This document shows, piece by piece, positions 1 to 7,816 of a stretch of DNA of 64,000 nt. Source of the DNA: Halobaculum sp. MBLA0147. Its GTDB lineage: Archaea > Halobacteriota > Halobacteria > Halobacteriales > Haloferacaceae. Numbering within the stretch: the first letter of the stretch is position 1; the number at the start of each line of letters is the position of its first letter. Location of the stretch: the NCBI RefSeq assembly GCF_041361345.1, contig NZ_JBGKAD010000002.1, forward strand, positions 248,001 to 312,000, given 5' to 3'. Both the position numbers and the translations under genes were made by a program. Below the pieces are notes generated by a model. The model saw only the letters and a program-made list of their open reading frames with translations. It ran no database searches and was not told where the DNA came from.

Positions 1-111
1 CGTCCCCTGTTCCCGCGACACCTGCTGGGTCGCCTGGGCGAAGCGGCCGAGGTTCAGACCGAGGTGATCCCACTTCGTAGAGTCACGTTGGCTACCCCGC
101 CACGAGCCCAC
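1..111 (-). CDS. Partial CDS, N-terminal fragment running off the left edge
   Basis: On the minus strand an open frame runs from a GTG at about 111 (another lies at 117) to the window edge and reads like coding sequence, with the peptide KWDHLGLNLGRF and then AQATQQVSREQGT. It overlaps the last 20 bases of the FG-GAP gene on the same strand, which would suit translational coupling. The family is not recognised. The start is uncertain because both GTG codons lie inside the upstream gene and no clear ribosome site is seen. Confidence 0.4.
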   Translation of the reverse strand, partial: MGSWRGSQRDSTKWDHLGLNLGRFAQATQQVSREQGT

Positions 112-1360
112 CGTCACCGTCGTACGACAGCGCGACCACGCGCCCGTCGCCGTAGCGGACGAGCACCTCCGCACGCCCGTCGCCGTCCGTGTCCGTGACC
201 GTCGAGAACGTCCAGATCGGCACCGCGCGCTCGTAGACGGCCCGTTGGGCGCCGGTCTCGGGCGAGAGCACCGCCACGCTCCCGTCGTTGGTGACCGCGA
301 CGAGTTCCGTCTCGTCGTCGCCGTCCACGTCACCCGACACGGGCGAAGGTGTCGGGCCGTCGGCGGTCGACACCGTCGTCGACCACTGCGTCGTGCCGCT
401 TGCGCCGTCGAGTGCGAGCACCTCGCCACCCGGCCGGCCGGCAAACAGTTCCACCGCGCCGTCGCCGTCCACGTCGGTCGTCTCGCGCACGCGAACGTTC
501 GTCAGTGACCGCTCCCACTGCGTCTCACCCGTCGCGCCGTCGTATGCGACGACGCCGCCGGTGTCACCCGTGAACAGCTCCAGCGCGGGGTCGTCGTCCG
601 CCTGTCCGACCGCCGCGTACGTCGCGGCCCCCTCGCGAGTCCACTCCACGCTACCCGTGGCGGAGAAGACCACCGGGCCACGGTTCGTCGCGATCAGCAC
701 CTCCGGCGCGTCGTCTGCGTCCAGATCCGCGACGACCGGCGCACGCCAGACGCTCACCGCCGAGCCGTCGACGCCCGCCTCCGCCACGCTCGTCCGCCAC
801 GCGACCGTCCCGTTGCCGTGGACCGCGACGACTTCACCGCCCACGTCACTGGCGACCACTTCGAGTCCGGGGCCGGCAGTCACGTCCGCGACCGTCGGTC
901 GCCCGTAGCCGTACTGCTCGACACCCACGCGCCACTCCTCGGTGCCGTCGGTCGCCGACCGCGCGATCACCGCTCCCTCCGTCGAGGCGACCACCACCTC
1001 GCGAGTGTCGTCGCCGTCCACGTCCGCGATCGCCGGTTCGGTGAGCGCGTGTGTGAAACAGTCACCCGCTGGGACGCCCGCTCGCCACTGTGTGGCGCCT
1101 GTCTCGGGGCGGAGTCTGACGAGTGCACAGGAGGTGTCGGTCAACTGCTCGTCCCCGTTCGGCACCGCCGCGACGGGCGCGACGACGACGTCTCCCGTGG
1201 GACCGACGCCGACGGCGTGGTGGTTGACCTCGTTGGCACGCGGGGTATCGCTGATCCACCGCTCCGCGAGGCCACCGTCGCCCACGCCGAGACCGACGAC
1301 GACGGCCCCCGCGAGGAGTCCGCAGACGGCTACCACCGCGACCAGCGTCCGTCGGTTCAC
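92..1360 (-). CDS. Membrane-anchored FG-GAP/VCBS beta-propeller protein
   Basis: A 422-residue protein with one N-terminal hydrophobic segment (about residues 5-28), probably an anchor, and then a repeat domain facing outside. At least five calcium-loop repeats of the form D-x-D-G-D-x-x-x-E are visible (for example DVDGDDTREVVV, DLDADDAPEVLI, DTDGDGRAEVLV), interspersed with PQQ-like TGxTQW strands. This is the pattern of FG-GAP/VCBS propellers used in extracellular binding. The frame stays open upstream to 1624, but that part is antisense to the divergent gene and Arg/Pro-rich. I chose the GTG at 1360, whose product begins VNRRTLVAVV just before the membrane segment. It is divergent from the membrane protein at 1468. 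The ligand is unknown. Confidence 0.75.
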   Translation of the reverse strand: MNRRTLVAVVAVCGLLAGAVVVGLGVGDGGLAERWISDTPRANEVNHHAVGVGPTGDVVVAPVAAVPNGDEQLTDTSCALVRLRPETGATQWRAGVPAGDCFTHALTEPAIADVDGDDTREVVVASTEGAVIARSATDGTEEWRVGVEQYGYGRPTVADVTAGPGLEVVASDVGGEVVAVHGNGTVAWRTSVAEAGVDGSAVSVWRAPVVADLDADDAPEVLIATNRGPVVFSATGSVEWTREGAATYAAVGQADDDPALELFTGDTGGVVAYDGATGETQWERSLTNVRVRETTDVDGDGAVELFAGRPGGEVLALDGASGTTQWSTTVSTADGPTPSPVSGDVDGDDETELVAVTNDGSVAVLSPETGAQRAVYERAVPIWTFSTVTDTDGDGRAEVLVRYGDGRVVALSYDGDGGLVAG

Positions 1361-1467
1361 GGCCGTCGTAGACGACTCGTCGGTAAGTACCTGCTCGTCT
1401 CGTCCGGGCGGACGGACGGTGGAGTGGAACCGTGTCGATTTAACCGTCGTGTCACGGAGTGTGCTCG

Positions 1468-2922
1468 ATGCGAACGTCGGAATCGGGGAGCGACGGGGCG
1501 GTTCGGGCGTGTGTGGTTCGGCTCCTCGGAGTCTCCGTCGCCGTCGCGGCGCTGTGTACGGTCGCCGTCGCCCCGGCGGCGGCACACGACGTGACCGGGT
1601 CGCGGTTCGCAGCGCCGCTCCCACTCCCGTGGCTGTTGGCTGGCGCCGGTGCGACCGTGGCGGTGACGGCGCTGTGGCTCGGCGTCACCGACGCCGACGC
1701 GGCTCGACTCGAGACGCCGCCACTCGGAACGGTCGGACCACGGATCACTGGACTCGGTCGCGTGGCGGGGCGTGGACTCTTCCTCGTCGCGGTCCTCGCC
1801 GTGCTCGCGAGTGGGTTCTTCGGACGCCGAGTCGCGACGGCGAACTTCGCGACGGTGTTCACGTGGCCGGTGTGGTTCCGTGGACTCGCCGCACTGTCCG
1901 TGCTCGTCGGGTCGCCGTGGCCGGCGCTGTCTCCGTGGCGGACGCTGTACGACGGCCTGTGTCGACTGGAGGGTGGCGAGGTAGCGCTCGCCGGCGACGG
2001 CGGCGCCGAGTGGACGACACGACTCGGGCACTGGCCGGCGCTTCTGGGGGTCGTTCTCCTCGTCGGTGTCGTCGAGACACTCACCGTGATCCCGCGCTCC
2101 CCGCCGTTGACGGCTGCCGTCGTCGCCGGCTACGGGCTGTTCGTGCTCGGCGGCGCGGTCGTCGTCGGACCGATCTGGTTCGATCGCGCCGATCCCCTCG
2201 CGGTGCTCTACCGGCTGTTCGGGCGGGTCGCACCAGTTCGGACGGAGCGAACGGCCGACGGCGGGCTCGTGGTCGGACTGCGGTCTCCGTGGCGGGGGTG
2301 TCTCGATCCGGCTCCGGACACCGCGACCGTGGTCACCGTCGTGGCGGCGGTGTACACGGTCAGTTTCGACGGGTTCGCGAACACGCGAGTGTACCAGTCG
2401 CTGGCGGTGGCCGCTCGCGGCGCACTCGGCGTCGGACCGGAGGTTCGGATTCTCCTGTACGCGCTCGGGCTCGCCGGGTTCGTCGCGACGTTCTACGGGA
2501 CCACGCGACTCGTGTCGTCGCTCGGAGGTCGTGCGGGAGACGGTGAGACCGCGACCGTGTCTGTCGCCCGCGCGTTCGCGCCGACGGTGCTCCCCATCGC
2601 CGCCGCGTACGAGGTGGCGCACAACTACACGTACGTGATCGGCAGCCTCGGACGACTCGTCGCCGTGGCGTCGGACCCCGTCCTCGCGGGTCGAGTCCTC
2701 GACCCGCTCGGGTGGCTACCACTCCCCGCGTTCTGGGGGTCACAGGTGGTCCTGATCGTCGTCGGTCACCTGATCGCGGTGGTCGCCGCACACCGCGTCG
2801 CCGTGACTCGGTTCCGGACGCTGCGAGCCGCTCGGCGTGGACACGTACCGTTGACTCTCCTGATGATCGCCTACACTGTAGTCTCGCTGTGGATCGTCTC
2901 CCGTCCCGTCGTGGGAGGGTGA
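1468..2922 (+). CDS. Polytopic membrane protein, about 11 TM segments
   Basis: A 484-residue integral membrane protein with about eleven hydrophobic segments. The first follows a short charged N terminus and ends at APAAAH, so it may be cleaved. Conserved-looking elements are SPWPALSPWRTLYDG (about residue 150), AHNYTYV (about 388) and a C-terminal MIAYTVVSLWIVSRP. The family resembles conserved multi-pass proteins sometimes labelled fenitrothion hydrolase in actinobacteria and haloarchaea, but that name says little about function and I do not assert it. The ATG at 1468 sits 27 bases after a TTTAA box, which supports a leaderless start. The next gene in the same direction encodes a P19-like metal-binding lipoprotein, so a link to metal transport is possible. 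Confidence 0.7.
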   Translation: MRTSESGSDGAVRACVVRLLGVSVAVAALCTVAVAPAAAHDVTGSRFAAPLPLPWLLAGAGATVAVTALWLGVTDADAARLETPPLGTVGPRITGLGRVAGRGLFLVAVLAVLASGFFGRRVATANFATVFTWPVWFRGLAALSVLVGSPWPALSPWRTLYDGLCRLEGGEVALAGDGGAEWTTRLGHWPALLGVVLLVGVVETLTVIPRSPPLTAAVVAGYGLFVLGGAVVVGPIWFDRADPLAVLYRLFGRVAPVRTERTADGGLVVGLRSPWRGCLDPAPDTATVVTVVAAVYTVSFDGFANTRVYQSLAVAARGALGVGPEVRILLYALGLAGFVATFYGTTRLVSSLGGRAGDGETATVSVARAFAPTVLPIAAAYEVAHNYTYVIGSLGRLVAVASDPVLAGRVLDPLGWLPLPAFWGSQVVLIVVGHLIAVVAAHRVAVTRFRTLRAARRGHVPLTLLMIAYTVVSLWIVSRPVVGG

Positions 2923-3038
2923 GGAGTGGGAGTACTCGGGTGGCGACGGGTCTCGGCTCCGTCGTTGCGCTCGGAGAGAGTGACCCATCCACTGGGACCG
3001 AACGGAACCGACTTTCCCGTCGAACACTTCGCTGGGGT

Positions 3039-4115
3039 ATGGACAGACGGAGGTTCCTCGCGACCGCCGGCGCGGCGGGGAGTGCCGCACTGGCGGGGTG
3101 TGGTGGGTTGATCCAGACCCGTCCCGCGCGGACGACGCCGCCGGTGGTCGAGAACCGTCCGGACGGCGTCTACGTCCCGAGTCACGTCGAGGGAATGGAG
3201 ATAGCCGGCGTGACACGGGCCGGCGGTCTGGGGTTCGGGCTGATGTACAGCTACCCCCACCGCTTCTGGAACGTGAACGGGTCGGACGTGTCGAAGACGG
3301 AGATCGACGACGGCGACGAGGTCCACCTGATGGCGAGTGTCTGGGACCGCGAGACGGGGACGGTTCTCCCCGAGACCGGGCTGACGGTCGAGATCACCCG
3401 GGACGACGCGCTCGTCTCACAGGAGACGATCTACCCGATGCTCTCGCAGCCGATGGGGTTCCACTACGGCGCCAACTTCGGTCTGGAGGGTGACGGCACG
3501 TACCAGGTGCGACTGAACGTGGGTGGCGTCCGAACCCGGAAGACCGGTGGGTTCGTCGGGCGGTTCGAGTCGGCGACGACCGCGACGATCGACTTCGACT
3601 ACGAGCGGGCCGTCCGCGACGAGATCAGCTTCGAGCGACTCGGCGACCGGGCGGGCGCTCGGGGTGCCGTCGACCCGATGCAGATGGAGATGTTACCGTC
3701 GTCGACGGCCCCCACGGAGTCGGCACTCCCCGGACGGGTTGTCGGACGAGCGTCGAGTGACGACGTGGTGTTCCTCGTGACGGTGCTCGACAGTCCCCCC
3801 GCCGGGATCGACGCCGACGGGCAGTACCTCGCCGTCTCCGCACGGACACCGTACAACCGGATGGTGATCCCCGCGATGGCCCTGCGCGGGACGCTGACGC
3901 GTGACGGCGAGTCGGTCTTCGACGGAGAACTCGTCCGGACGATCGACCCCGATCTGAACTACCACTACGGCGCGGTCGTCGACGAGGTCACCGCCGGCGA
4001 CGAGTTGACGGTCCAGCCCAGAGTCCAGCCGCAGACGGCGCGCCACGAGGGGTTCGAGACCGCCTTCGGCGGTGTGACGGGTCCGATGTCCGACGTCTCG
4101 CTGACCGTCGAGTGA
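3039..4115 (+). CDS. Tat lipoprotein with P19/Tp34-like Fe2+ transport domain
   Basis: A 358-residue secreted lipoprotein. The N terminus DRRRFLATAG carries a twin-arginine motif and ends in the lipobox LAGC at about residue 22. Residues about 50-190 resemble the periplasmic P19/Tp34 iron-transport fold (Pfam Fe2+ transport protein): MEIAGV near the start, then MLSQPMGFHYGANFGL, which matches the family's Met/His metal site, then a Y-x-V-x-L-x-V strand. Residues about 200-358 form a second beta-rich domain also found in haloarchaeal homologues. It probably binds copper or iron at the cell surface. It follows the multi-pass membrane protein by 116 bases in the same direction, so the two may work together. 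The start is fixed by the Tat signal. Confidence 0.75.
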   Translation: MDRRRFLATAGAAGSAALAGCGGLIQTRPARTTPPVVENRPDGVYVPSHVEGMEIAGVTRAGGLGFGLMYSYPHRFWNVNGSDVSKTEIDDGDEVHLMASVWDRETGTVLPETGLTVEITRDDALVSQETIYPMLSQPMGFHYGANFGLEGDGTYQVRLNVGGVRTRKTGGFVGRFESATTATIDFDYERAVRDEISFERLGDRAGARGAVDPMQMEMLPSSTAPTESALPGRVVGRASSDDVVFLVTVLDSPPAGIDADGQYLAVSARTPYNRMVIPAMALRGTLTRDGESVFDGELVRTIDPDLNYHYGAVVDEVTAGDELTVQPRVQPQTARHEGFETAFGGVTGPMSDVSLTVE

Positions 4116-4134
4116 CACGCCCGGGCTCGTCCAC

Positions 4135-4340
4135 GGTCACTCGTTCCGCGTCGCTGGTGGTCGGTCACTCGTTCCACGTCGCTGGTGGTCGGTCACTCGT
4201 TCCACGTCGCTGGTGATCGGTCACCCGTTCCACGTCGCTGGTGATCGGTCACCCGTTCCACGTCGCTGGTGATCGGTCACCCGTTCCACGTCGCTGGTGA
4301 TCGGTCACCCGTTCCACGTCGCTGGTGATCGGTCACTCGT
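4135..4340. repeat. 28-bp tandem repeat, about 7.4 copies
   Basis: The unit begins GTCACTCGTTCCACGTCGCT and is repeated head to tail with few changes (GGTGG/GGTGA and ACTCG/ACCCG variants). It fills most of the gap between the P19-like gene and the orc promoter. There are no spacers, so it is not a CRISPR. It ends about 110 bases before the orc TATA box. Confidence 0.9.
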
Positions 4341-4448
4341 CGTCGACCGAATACATCGGAGCCGGTTCCTGCGATCCTCACCGGGACTGCTAGTGTCGAG
4401 GCGAGTGAGCCTGGCTCTCGACCGAGATACACTTCGACGGAGGTACAA

Positions 4449-4458
4449 CGTTTTTGTA
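4449..4458 (+). promoter_or_regulatory. TATA-like box of orc1/cdc6
   Basis: The T-run in CGTTTTTGTA lies 24-32 bases before the ATG at 4481. This is the spacing expected for a leaderless haloarchaeal transcript and favours that ATG over the GTG at 4469. Confidence 0.6.
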
Positions 4459-4480
4459 CCAGGGGTGAGTGTCCGGGAGT

Positions 4481-6082
4481 ATGGCCGGAGGCGAAGACGA
4501 GACACGGTCGGGAGAAGACGACGGAGACGAGGAGGTGTCGTTGCCGTCGGGTCGAGAGGGCGGTGAGGAGGTCGTGGCGAGTCCAGGTTCGGGGAGTGGT
4601 GAACTCGGCAGTGAAGAGCCGTTGGCGGGACGGGAACAGACGGCGAACGAGGTGTCGTCGGGAGAGGTGTCGTCGGGAGAGGTGTCGTCGGGAGAGGTGT
4701 CGTCGGGAGGAGTGGGAGAGGACGGAGAGTCGACGGACGGTGTGGCCGCTGGCTCGAGTTCGGGGGACGGCGCCCAACAGTCGATCCAGGAGATGCTCCA
4801 CGCCGACGAGACTGCCTCCGTCTTCGCGGACCGGGACCTCGTCGAACCGGACACGATAATCAACGAGGAGCGGATCGTCGGCCGCGACGACCAACTCGAG
4901 TCCGTCGTCTCCTTCCTCCGTCCCGCACTCCAGGGGAACCGCCCACCGAACATGCTGCTGTACGGCCCCGCCGGGACCGGGAAGTCGCTGATCGTCGGCG
5001 CGGTCACCGAACAGATCGTCGAGCTGTGCGAGTCACGCGGCGAACAGTTCGGCGTCGTCGAGATCAACTGTCAGCCGATCAACACCCTCGATCAGGCGGT
5101 GTACGAGTTGGTGAAGACCGTCGCCGACGACGTGGGTGTCGACCCCGGCGTCCCGGAGACGGGTGTCTCGACGCGACGGAAGTACCGCCGGCTGTACGAT
5201 CTCGTCGACGAGCACTACGACTCGGTGATCTTCGTCGTCGACGAGATCGACCTCCTCGTCGGCCGGCAAGACCAGGAGGAGCCCGCGTACTCGAAACTGT
5301 TGTACCAGTTGTCGCGTGCGAGCAACACGAACGAGATCGGCGGCGGCGTGTCGGTCGCGGCGCTCACGAACGACCCCAAGTTCATGGAGGACTTAGACGG
5401 TCGGACGGAGAGTTCGTTCAATCCGCGCGACATCCACTTCCCGGACTACGACGCCAACCAACTGCGCGAGATCCTCCGGAACCGGCGCGACGCGTTCCGC
5501 GACGACGCGCTCAGTGGGGACGTGATCCCACTCGTCGCCGCGTTCGCGGCGCAGAGCCACGGTGACGCCCGGAAGGCGATCGACCTCTTCCGTGGTGCCG
5601 GTGACCTGGCGGACGAACGTGCCGACGACTGCGTCACGGAAGAGCACGTCCGGGACTCGCAAGACGAGGTCGACAAGGACCGCTCGCTGAAGCTGATCGA
5701 GGGACTGACCACCCAGAAGAAGATCTCGTTGTTCGCGACCGCGGCCGTCGCTCACTACTCCAGCGAGACGATGACGGACGTTCCGAGTCCGGTCGGGTTC
5801 CAAGTGTACCAGTGGTTGACGGATCAGTTGGACGCCGACCAGATGACCCGGGAGACGTTCGTGAAGTACGTGAAAGAGTTGTCGACCTACGGATTGATCT
5901 CGACGACACGCGAGAGTCGCGGTCGTGGTGGTGGGATGTACATGGTGTTCAGTTTCACCGGCGACCCAGAGGGGATGCTGGAACGAGTGGTCGAGGACAC
6001 GCGGCTCGAAGACCTCCGCGGAGACGAGGACCTCCTCGCGTCGGTGGTCGACGCGCAACTCGAGCAGTTCGAAGAGAAGTGA
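4481..6082 (+). CDS. orc: Orc1/Cdc6 family replication initiator
   Basis: A 533-residue AAA+ initiator that would bind origin boxes and load the MCM helicase. Residues 1-100 are an acidic, Ser/Gly-rich extension with four SSGEV repeats (15-bp DNA repeats). The AAA+ core follows: sensor-like INEERIVGRD (about 127), Walker A GPAGTGKS (162-169), Walker B VIFVVDEID (about 246), sensor 1 ALTND, and an arginine-rich sensor 2 helix HGDARKAIDLFR. From about 395 a winged-helix domain (QKKISLFATAAVAHY to FSFTGDP) would read origin DNA. It lies next to eight ORB-like motifs at 6244-7661. Its 3' end faces them; in many haloarchaeal origins the initiator gene's promoter side does. The long N-terminal extension is unusual. 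Confidence 0.93.
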   Translation: MAGGEDETRSGEDDGDEEVSLPSGREGGEEVVASPGSGSGELGSEEPLAGREQTANEVSSGEVSSGEVSSGEVSSGGVGEDGESTDGVAAGSSSGDGAQQSIQEMLHADETASVFADRDLVEPDTIINEERIVGRDDQLESVVSFLRPALQGNRPPNMLLYGPAGTGKSLIVGAVTEQIVELCESRGEQFGVVEINCQPINTLDQAVYELVKTVADDVGVDPGVPETGVSTRRKYRRLYDLVDEHYDSVIFVVDEIDLLVGRQDQEEPAYSKLLYQLSRASNTNEIGGGVSVAALTNDPKFMEDLDGRTESSFNPRDIHFPDYDANQLREILRNRRDAFRDDALSGDVIPLVAAFAAQSHGDARKAIDLFRGAGDLADERADDCVTEEHVRDSQDEVDKDRSLKLIEGLTTQKKISLFATAAVAHYSSETMTDVPSPVGFQVYQWLTDQLDADQMTRETFVKYVKELSTYGLISTTRESRGRGGGMYMVFSFTGDPEGMLERVVEDTRLEDLRGDEDLLASVVDAQLEQFEEK

Positions 6083-6126
6083 CTCCCCAGTTCGAAGAGA
6101 AGTGACTCCCCAGTTCGAAGAGAAGT
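6065..6126 (+). repeat. 23-bp tandem repeat across the orc stop codon
   Basis: The unit CAGTTCGAAGAGAAGTGACT plus CCC occurs at 6065, 6088 and (partly) 6111. Each copy encodes QFEEK and a stop in one frame; 23 is not a multiple of three, so the copies fall in different frames. The real protein ends in the first copy. This is a local slippage or duplication product. Confidence 0.9.
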
Positions 6127-6166
6127 GGTCGGAAATTCGAGGAGGCGTAGCCCGATGGGCCGAGAC

Positions 6167-6201
6167 GAGGTGCCGAGTTCCGGGTCGAAACTCGGTGCCT
6201 C
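6167..6201 (+). terminator. Hairpin downstream of orc, possible terminator
   Basis: GAGGTGCCGAGTT (6167-6179) pairs with AACTCGGTGCCTC (6189-6201) over 13 positions, two of them G-U in RNA, with a 9-base loop. It lies 85 bases after the orc stop. No T-run follows, so its role as a terminator is an inference. Confidence 0.4.
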
Positions 6202-6243
6202 CGGAGAGAGTCCCCGTGTGTCCGAAGCGTCAGACGCACGTCA

Positions 6244-6266
6244 CACACCCCGTCGTCGATGTGTAA
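6244..6266 (-). promoter_or_regulatory. ORB 1
   Basis: Plus strand reads CACACCCCGTCGTCGATGTG then TAA. It is the leftmost and most divergent box, with a short C-tract. Confidence 0.65.
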
Positions 6267-6300
6267 GTCGGACGAGGGCGTCGGGATCGTCGTACACGGA

Positions 6301-6321
6301 CCCCCCGTTATCGAAGTGTAA
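6301..6321 (-). promoter_or_regulatory. ORB 2
   Basis: Plus strand reads CCCCCCGTTATCGAAGTGTA then A. It is a full match to the array consensus with the GAAG variant. Confidence 0.8.
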
Positions 6322-6330
6322 CGACGGGGT

Positions 6331-6376
6331 GACACGTAGCGAGTGGAAGCCCACCGCTTCAGAGGTGGGAAGATGT
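6331..6376 (+). mobile_element. Relic right end of an IS200/IS605-type element
   Basis: The segment CGTAGCGAGTGGAAGCCC, a stem CCCACC/GGTGGG (6350-6355 with 6364-6369), then GAAGATGTC. This layout resembles the right ends (and omega-RNA 3' ends) of haloarchaeal IS200/IS605 elements. No transposase or TnpB reading frame is attached. The core resembles the segment at 12056-12105 of this window. It lies inside the origin between ORB 2 and ORB 3. Confidence 0.45.
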
Positions 6377-6454
6377 CGAGCTGCCAGCGAGAGCGGCCGG
6401 TAATCGGTTGCCCGTTCACCGACTAGGACGGAGTCACGGGTGTCAGGCCTCACA

Positions 6455-6475
6455 CCCCCCGTTGTCGATGTGTAA
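6455..6475 (-). promoter_or_regulatory. ORB 3
   Basis: Plus strand reads CCCCCCGTTGTCGATGTGTA then A. The TTG variant replaces TTA. Confidence 0.8.
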
Positions 6476-6550
6476 ACGGTCGGTGTTCGGAGTCCGTGGG
6501 TCGTCTATCACCGACCGAGCACGAGCGGTGTACACGTCGACTGCCAATCA

Positions 6551-6571
6551 CCCCCCGTTTTCGATGTGTAA
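6551..6571 (-). promoter_or_regulatory. ORB 4
   Basis: Plus strand reads CCCCCCGTTTTCGATGTGTA then A. Confidence 0.8.
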
Positions 6572-6640
6572 GTCGCGGACAGATTCCGACACTACCGGCG
6601 AGAGTCGACTGCTCGTGAGGTGAGTGCCTCGACCGAGAAG

Positions 6641-6721
6641 TGGTCTGCCCAGAGAGTTGTCCACCCAGAGAGGTGGTCTGCCCAGAGAGTTGTCCACCCA
6701 GAGAGTTGTCCGCACAGAGGG
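6641..6721. repeat. Degenerate 16/17-bp tandem repeats inside the origin
   Basis: Alternating units GTGGTCTGCCCAGAGA and GTTGTCCACCCAGAGA occur about five times between ORB 4 and ORB 5. They contain no ORB motif. They may be a spacing or accessory-protein element, or plain slippage. Confidence 0.75.
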
Positions 6722-6853
6722 TCGTCCATCTGGGAAAGTCGTTCGACCGAGGAACAACCGTCCGAAAGCCTGTCCGAGTAGAGAACCTCACGACGACGGA
6801 CGTGGGACCGTCATGTAGATGGAACTCGCCGTGTCGGTCGGGCACGACTCCCT

Positions 6854-6874
6854 CCCCCCGTTATCGATGTGTAA
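6854..6874 (-). promoter_or_regulatory. ORB 5
   Basis: Plus strand reads CCCCCCGTTATCGATGTGTA then A, identical over 21 bases to ORB 7 read on the other strand. Confidence 0.85.
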
Positions 6875-7002
6875 ACGCCAGAGAGGGTACCCCGGGTCCC
6901 CGGTGCCCCGGTACTCCGGCCGGCGGGATAGCCCGAACGGACGAGTCGAGGGGCAACCGGTCCCGCACCACCGACTCGCGACGGGTCGGTCCCGAACACC
7001 CA

Positions 7003-7023
7003 CCCCCCGTTATCGAAGTGTAA
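7003..7023 (-). promoter_or_regulatory. ORB 6
   Basis: Plus strand reads CCCCCCGTTATCGAAGTGTA then A. It is the last left-arm box before the core. Confidence 0.85.
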
Positions 7024-7169
7024 ACGGCCAGACGGTGTGGGGGGTGCAGTCGAGTGGGTCGCTGCAGGTGAGATCGGCGCCTCGGACGGGAGAGACCGAG
7101 CAGGAGACGACGGCACGAACGCTACTCGGATGGAAGCGTGCCGCCAACGAGTCCGGTGCGCGTACTCTC

Positions 7170-7340
7170 CTCGGAGATTACTAATTCGAGTACAACCGTG
7201 AGAACCGTCGCCGACAGCTCTAGTATCCACCGAGCGGTGGGCTCGCCAGCGGCGCTGGCGTGCGCCGCTGGCACGACACATTGCACTTGGCGTGCTGTTA
7301 GTCGTATTAGGACATAAAACCACCGTTTGAATGCGGTGGT
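7170..7340. other. Candidate duplex-unwinding element with inverted repeats
   Basis: This holds the most AT-rich patches of the origin (ATTACTAATTCGAG near 7180, TTAGTCGTATTAGGACATAA near 7297). Three inverted repeats are seen: CCACCG-AG-CGGTGG (7227-7240), an 11-bp perfect stem GCCAGCGGCGC with a 6-base loop (7245-7272), and CCACCG-N8-CGGTGG (7321-7340). The first and third share the same arms. The position between oppositely oriented ORBs supports the call. Confidence 0.6.
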
Positions 7341-7455
7341 CAGAGCCGAAAGACGGGGCCGCGATTACTTACAGCCACCTCGAGTCCGGAAAGAGTGCGC
7401 TGAACCCGAACACACCGACACACCCCCGGGGGCCCCTCCCCCACCCTCTGGCCGT

Positions 7456-7476
7456 TTACACATCGATAACGGGGGG
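7456..7476 (+). promoter_or_regulatory. ORB 7 (inverted arm)
   Basis: Plus strand reads TTACACATCGATAACGGGGG then G. It is the exact reverse complement of ORB 5. Confidence 0.85.
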
Positions 7477-7640
7477 GGAGAGGTCACCCGCCGCCGTGAG
7501 TCGTGCCGGAGGTGTCGGAGTGGCTGGGAGGTCCACCACCACCCTTCGCGGGATGAATCGTTCCTCTCGACGGCCCCGTCTCCTTCACTTCGAACCGACA
7601 GAACCGTACTCCCTGGAGAACGCGAATCGCCACCAGCCGA

Positions 7641-7661
7641 TTACACTTCGACAACGGGGTG
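7641..7661 (+). promoter_or_regulatory. ORB 8 (inverted arm)
   Basis: Plus strand reads TTACACTTCGACAACGGGGT then G. The G-tract is shorter than in ORB 7. Confidence 0.75.
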
Positions 7662-7816
7662 TGGGGTCAACCGATCACGAGTCTGGAGAGTCTCACGCTT
7701 CGACGACCTCTCGTCTCGACGAGCCCCCGACGACAGCTACCGATCCCGAGGCTCGCAGCGGTGTTCGCGACACACTCGGAGGAAACACACATACCGATCC
7801 GACACCAGCAGTACCT

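Larger units (their letters stand above)
6244..7661. other. Candidate replication origin (oriC)
   Basis: A 1.4-kb stretch next to orc1/cdc6 without a credible gene until the GTG at 7817. It carries eight copies of a box whose common form on one strand is TTACACWTCGAWAACGGGGG, a haloarchaeal ORB pattern with a G-tract. Six boxes lie left of the core with the C-tract first on the plus strand (6244-7023). Two lie right of it inverted (7456-7661). Between them is the least GC-rich part with three inverted repeats, a candidate unwinding element. Arrays of inverted ORBs flanking an unwinding element beside an orc gene define known haloarchaeal origins. Confidence 0.85.

Noticed and set aside
4135-4340. 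Tandem 28-bp repeats as a CRISPR array
   Set aside because: Units follow each other directly with no unique spacers, and no cas genes are present.
6244-7661. Regularly recurring 21-bp motif as a CRISPR array
   Set aside because: Spacing is irregular, orientation flips across the core, and the motif fits ORBs next to an orc gene.
7331-7816. Upstream extension of the UV endonuclease frame
   Set aside because: The stretch crosses two ORBs, is basic and Pro/Arg-rich, and family members start at the GYxxxNRTL segment.
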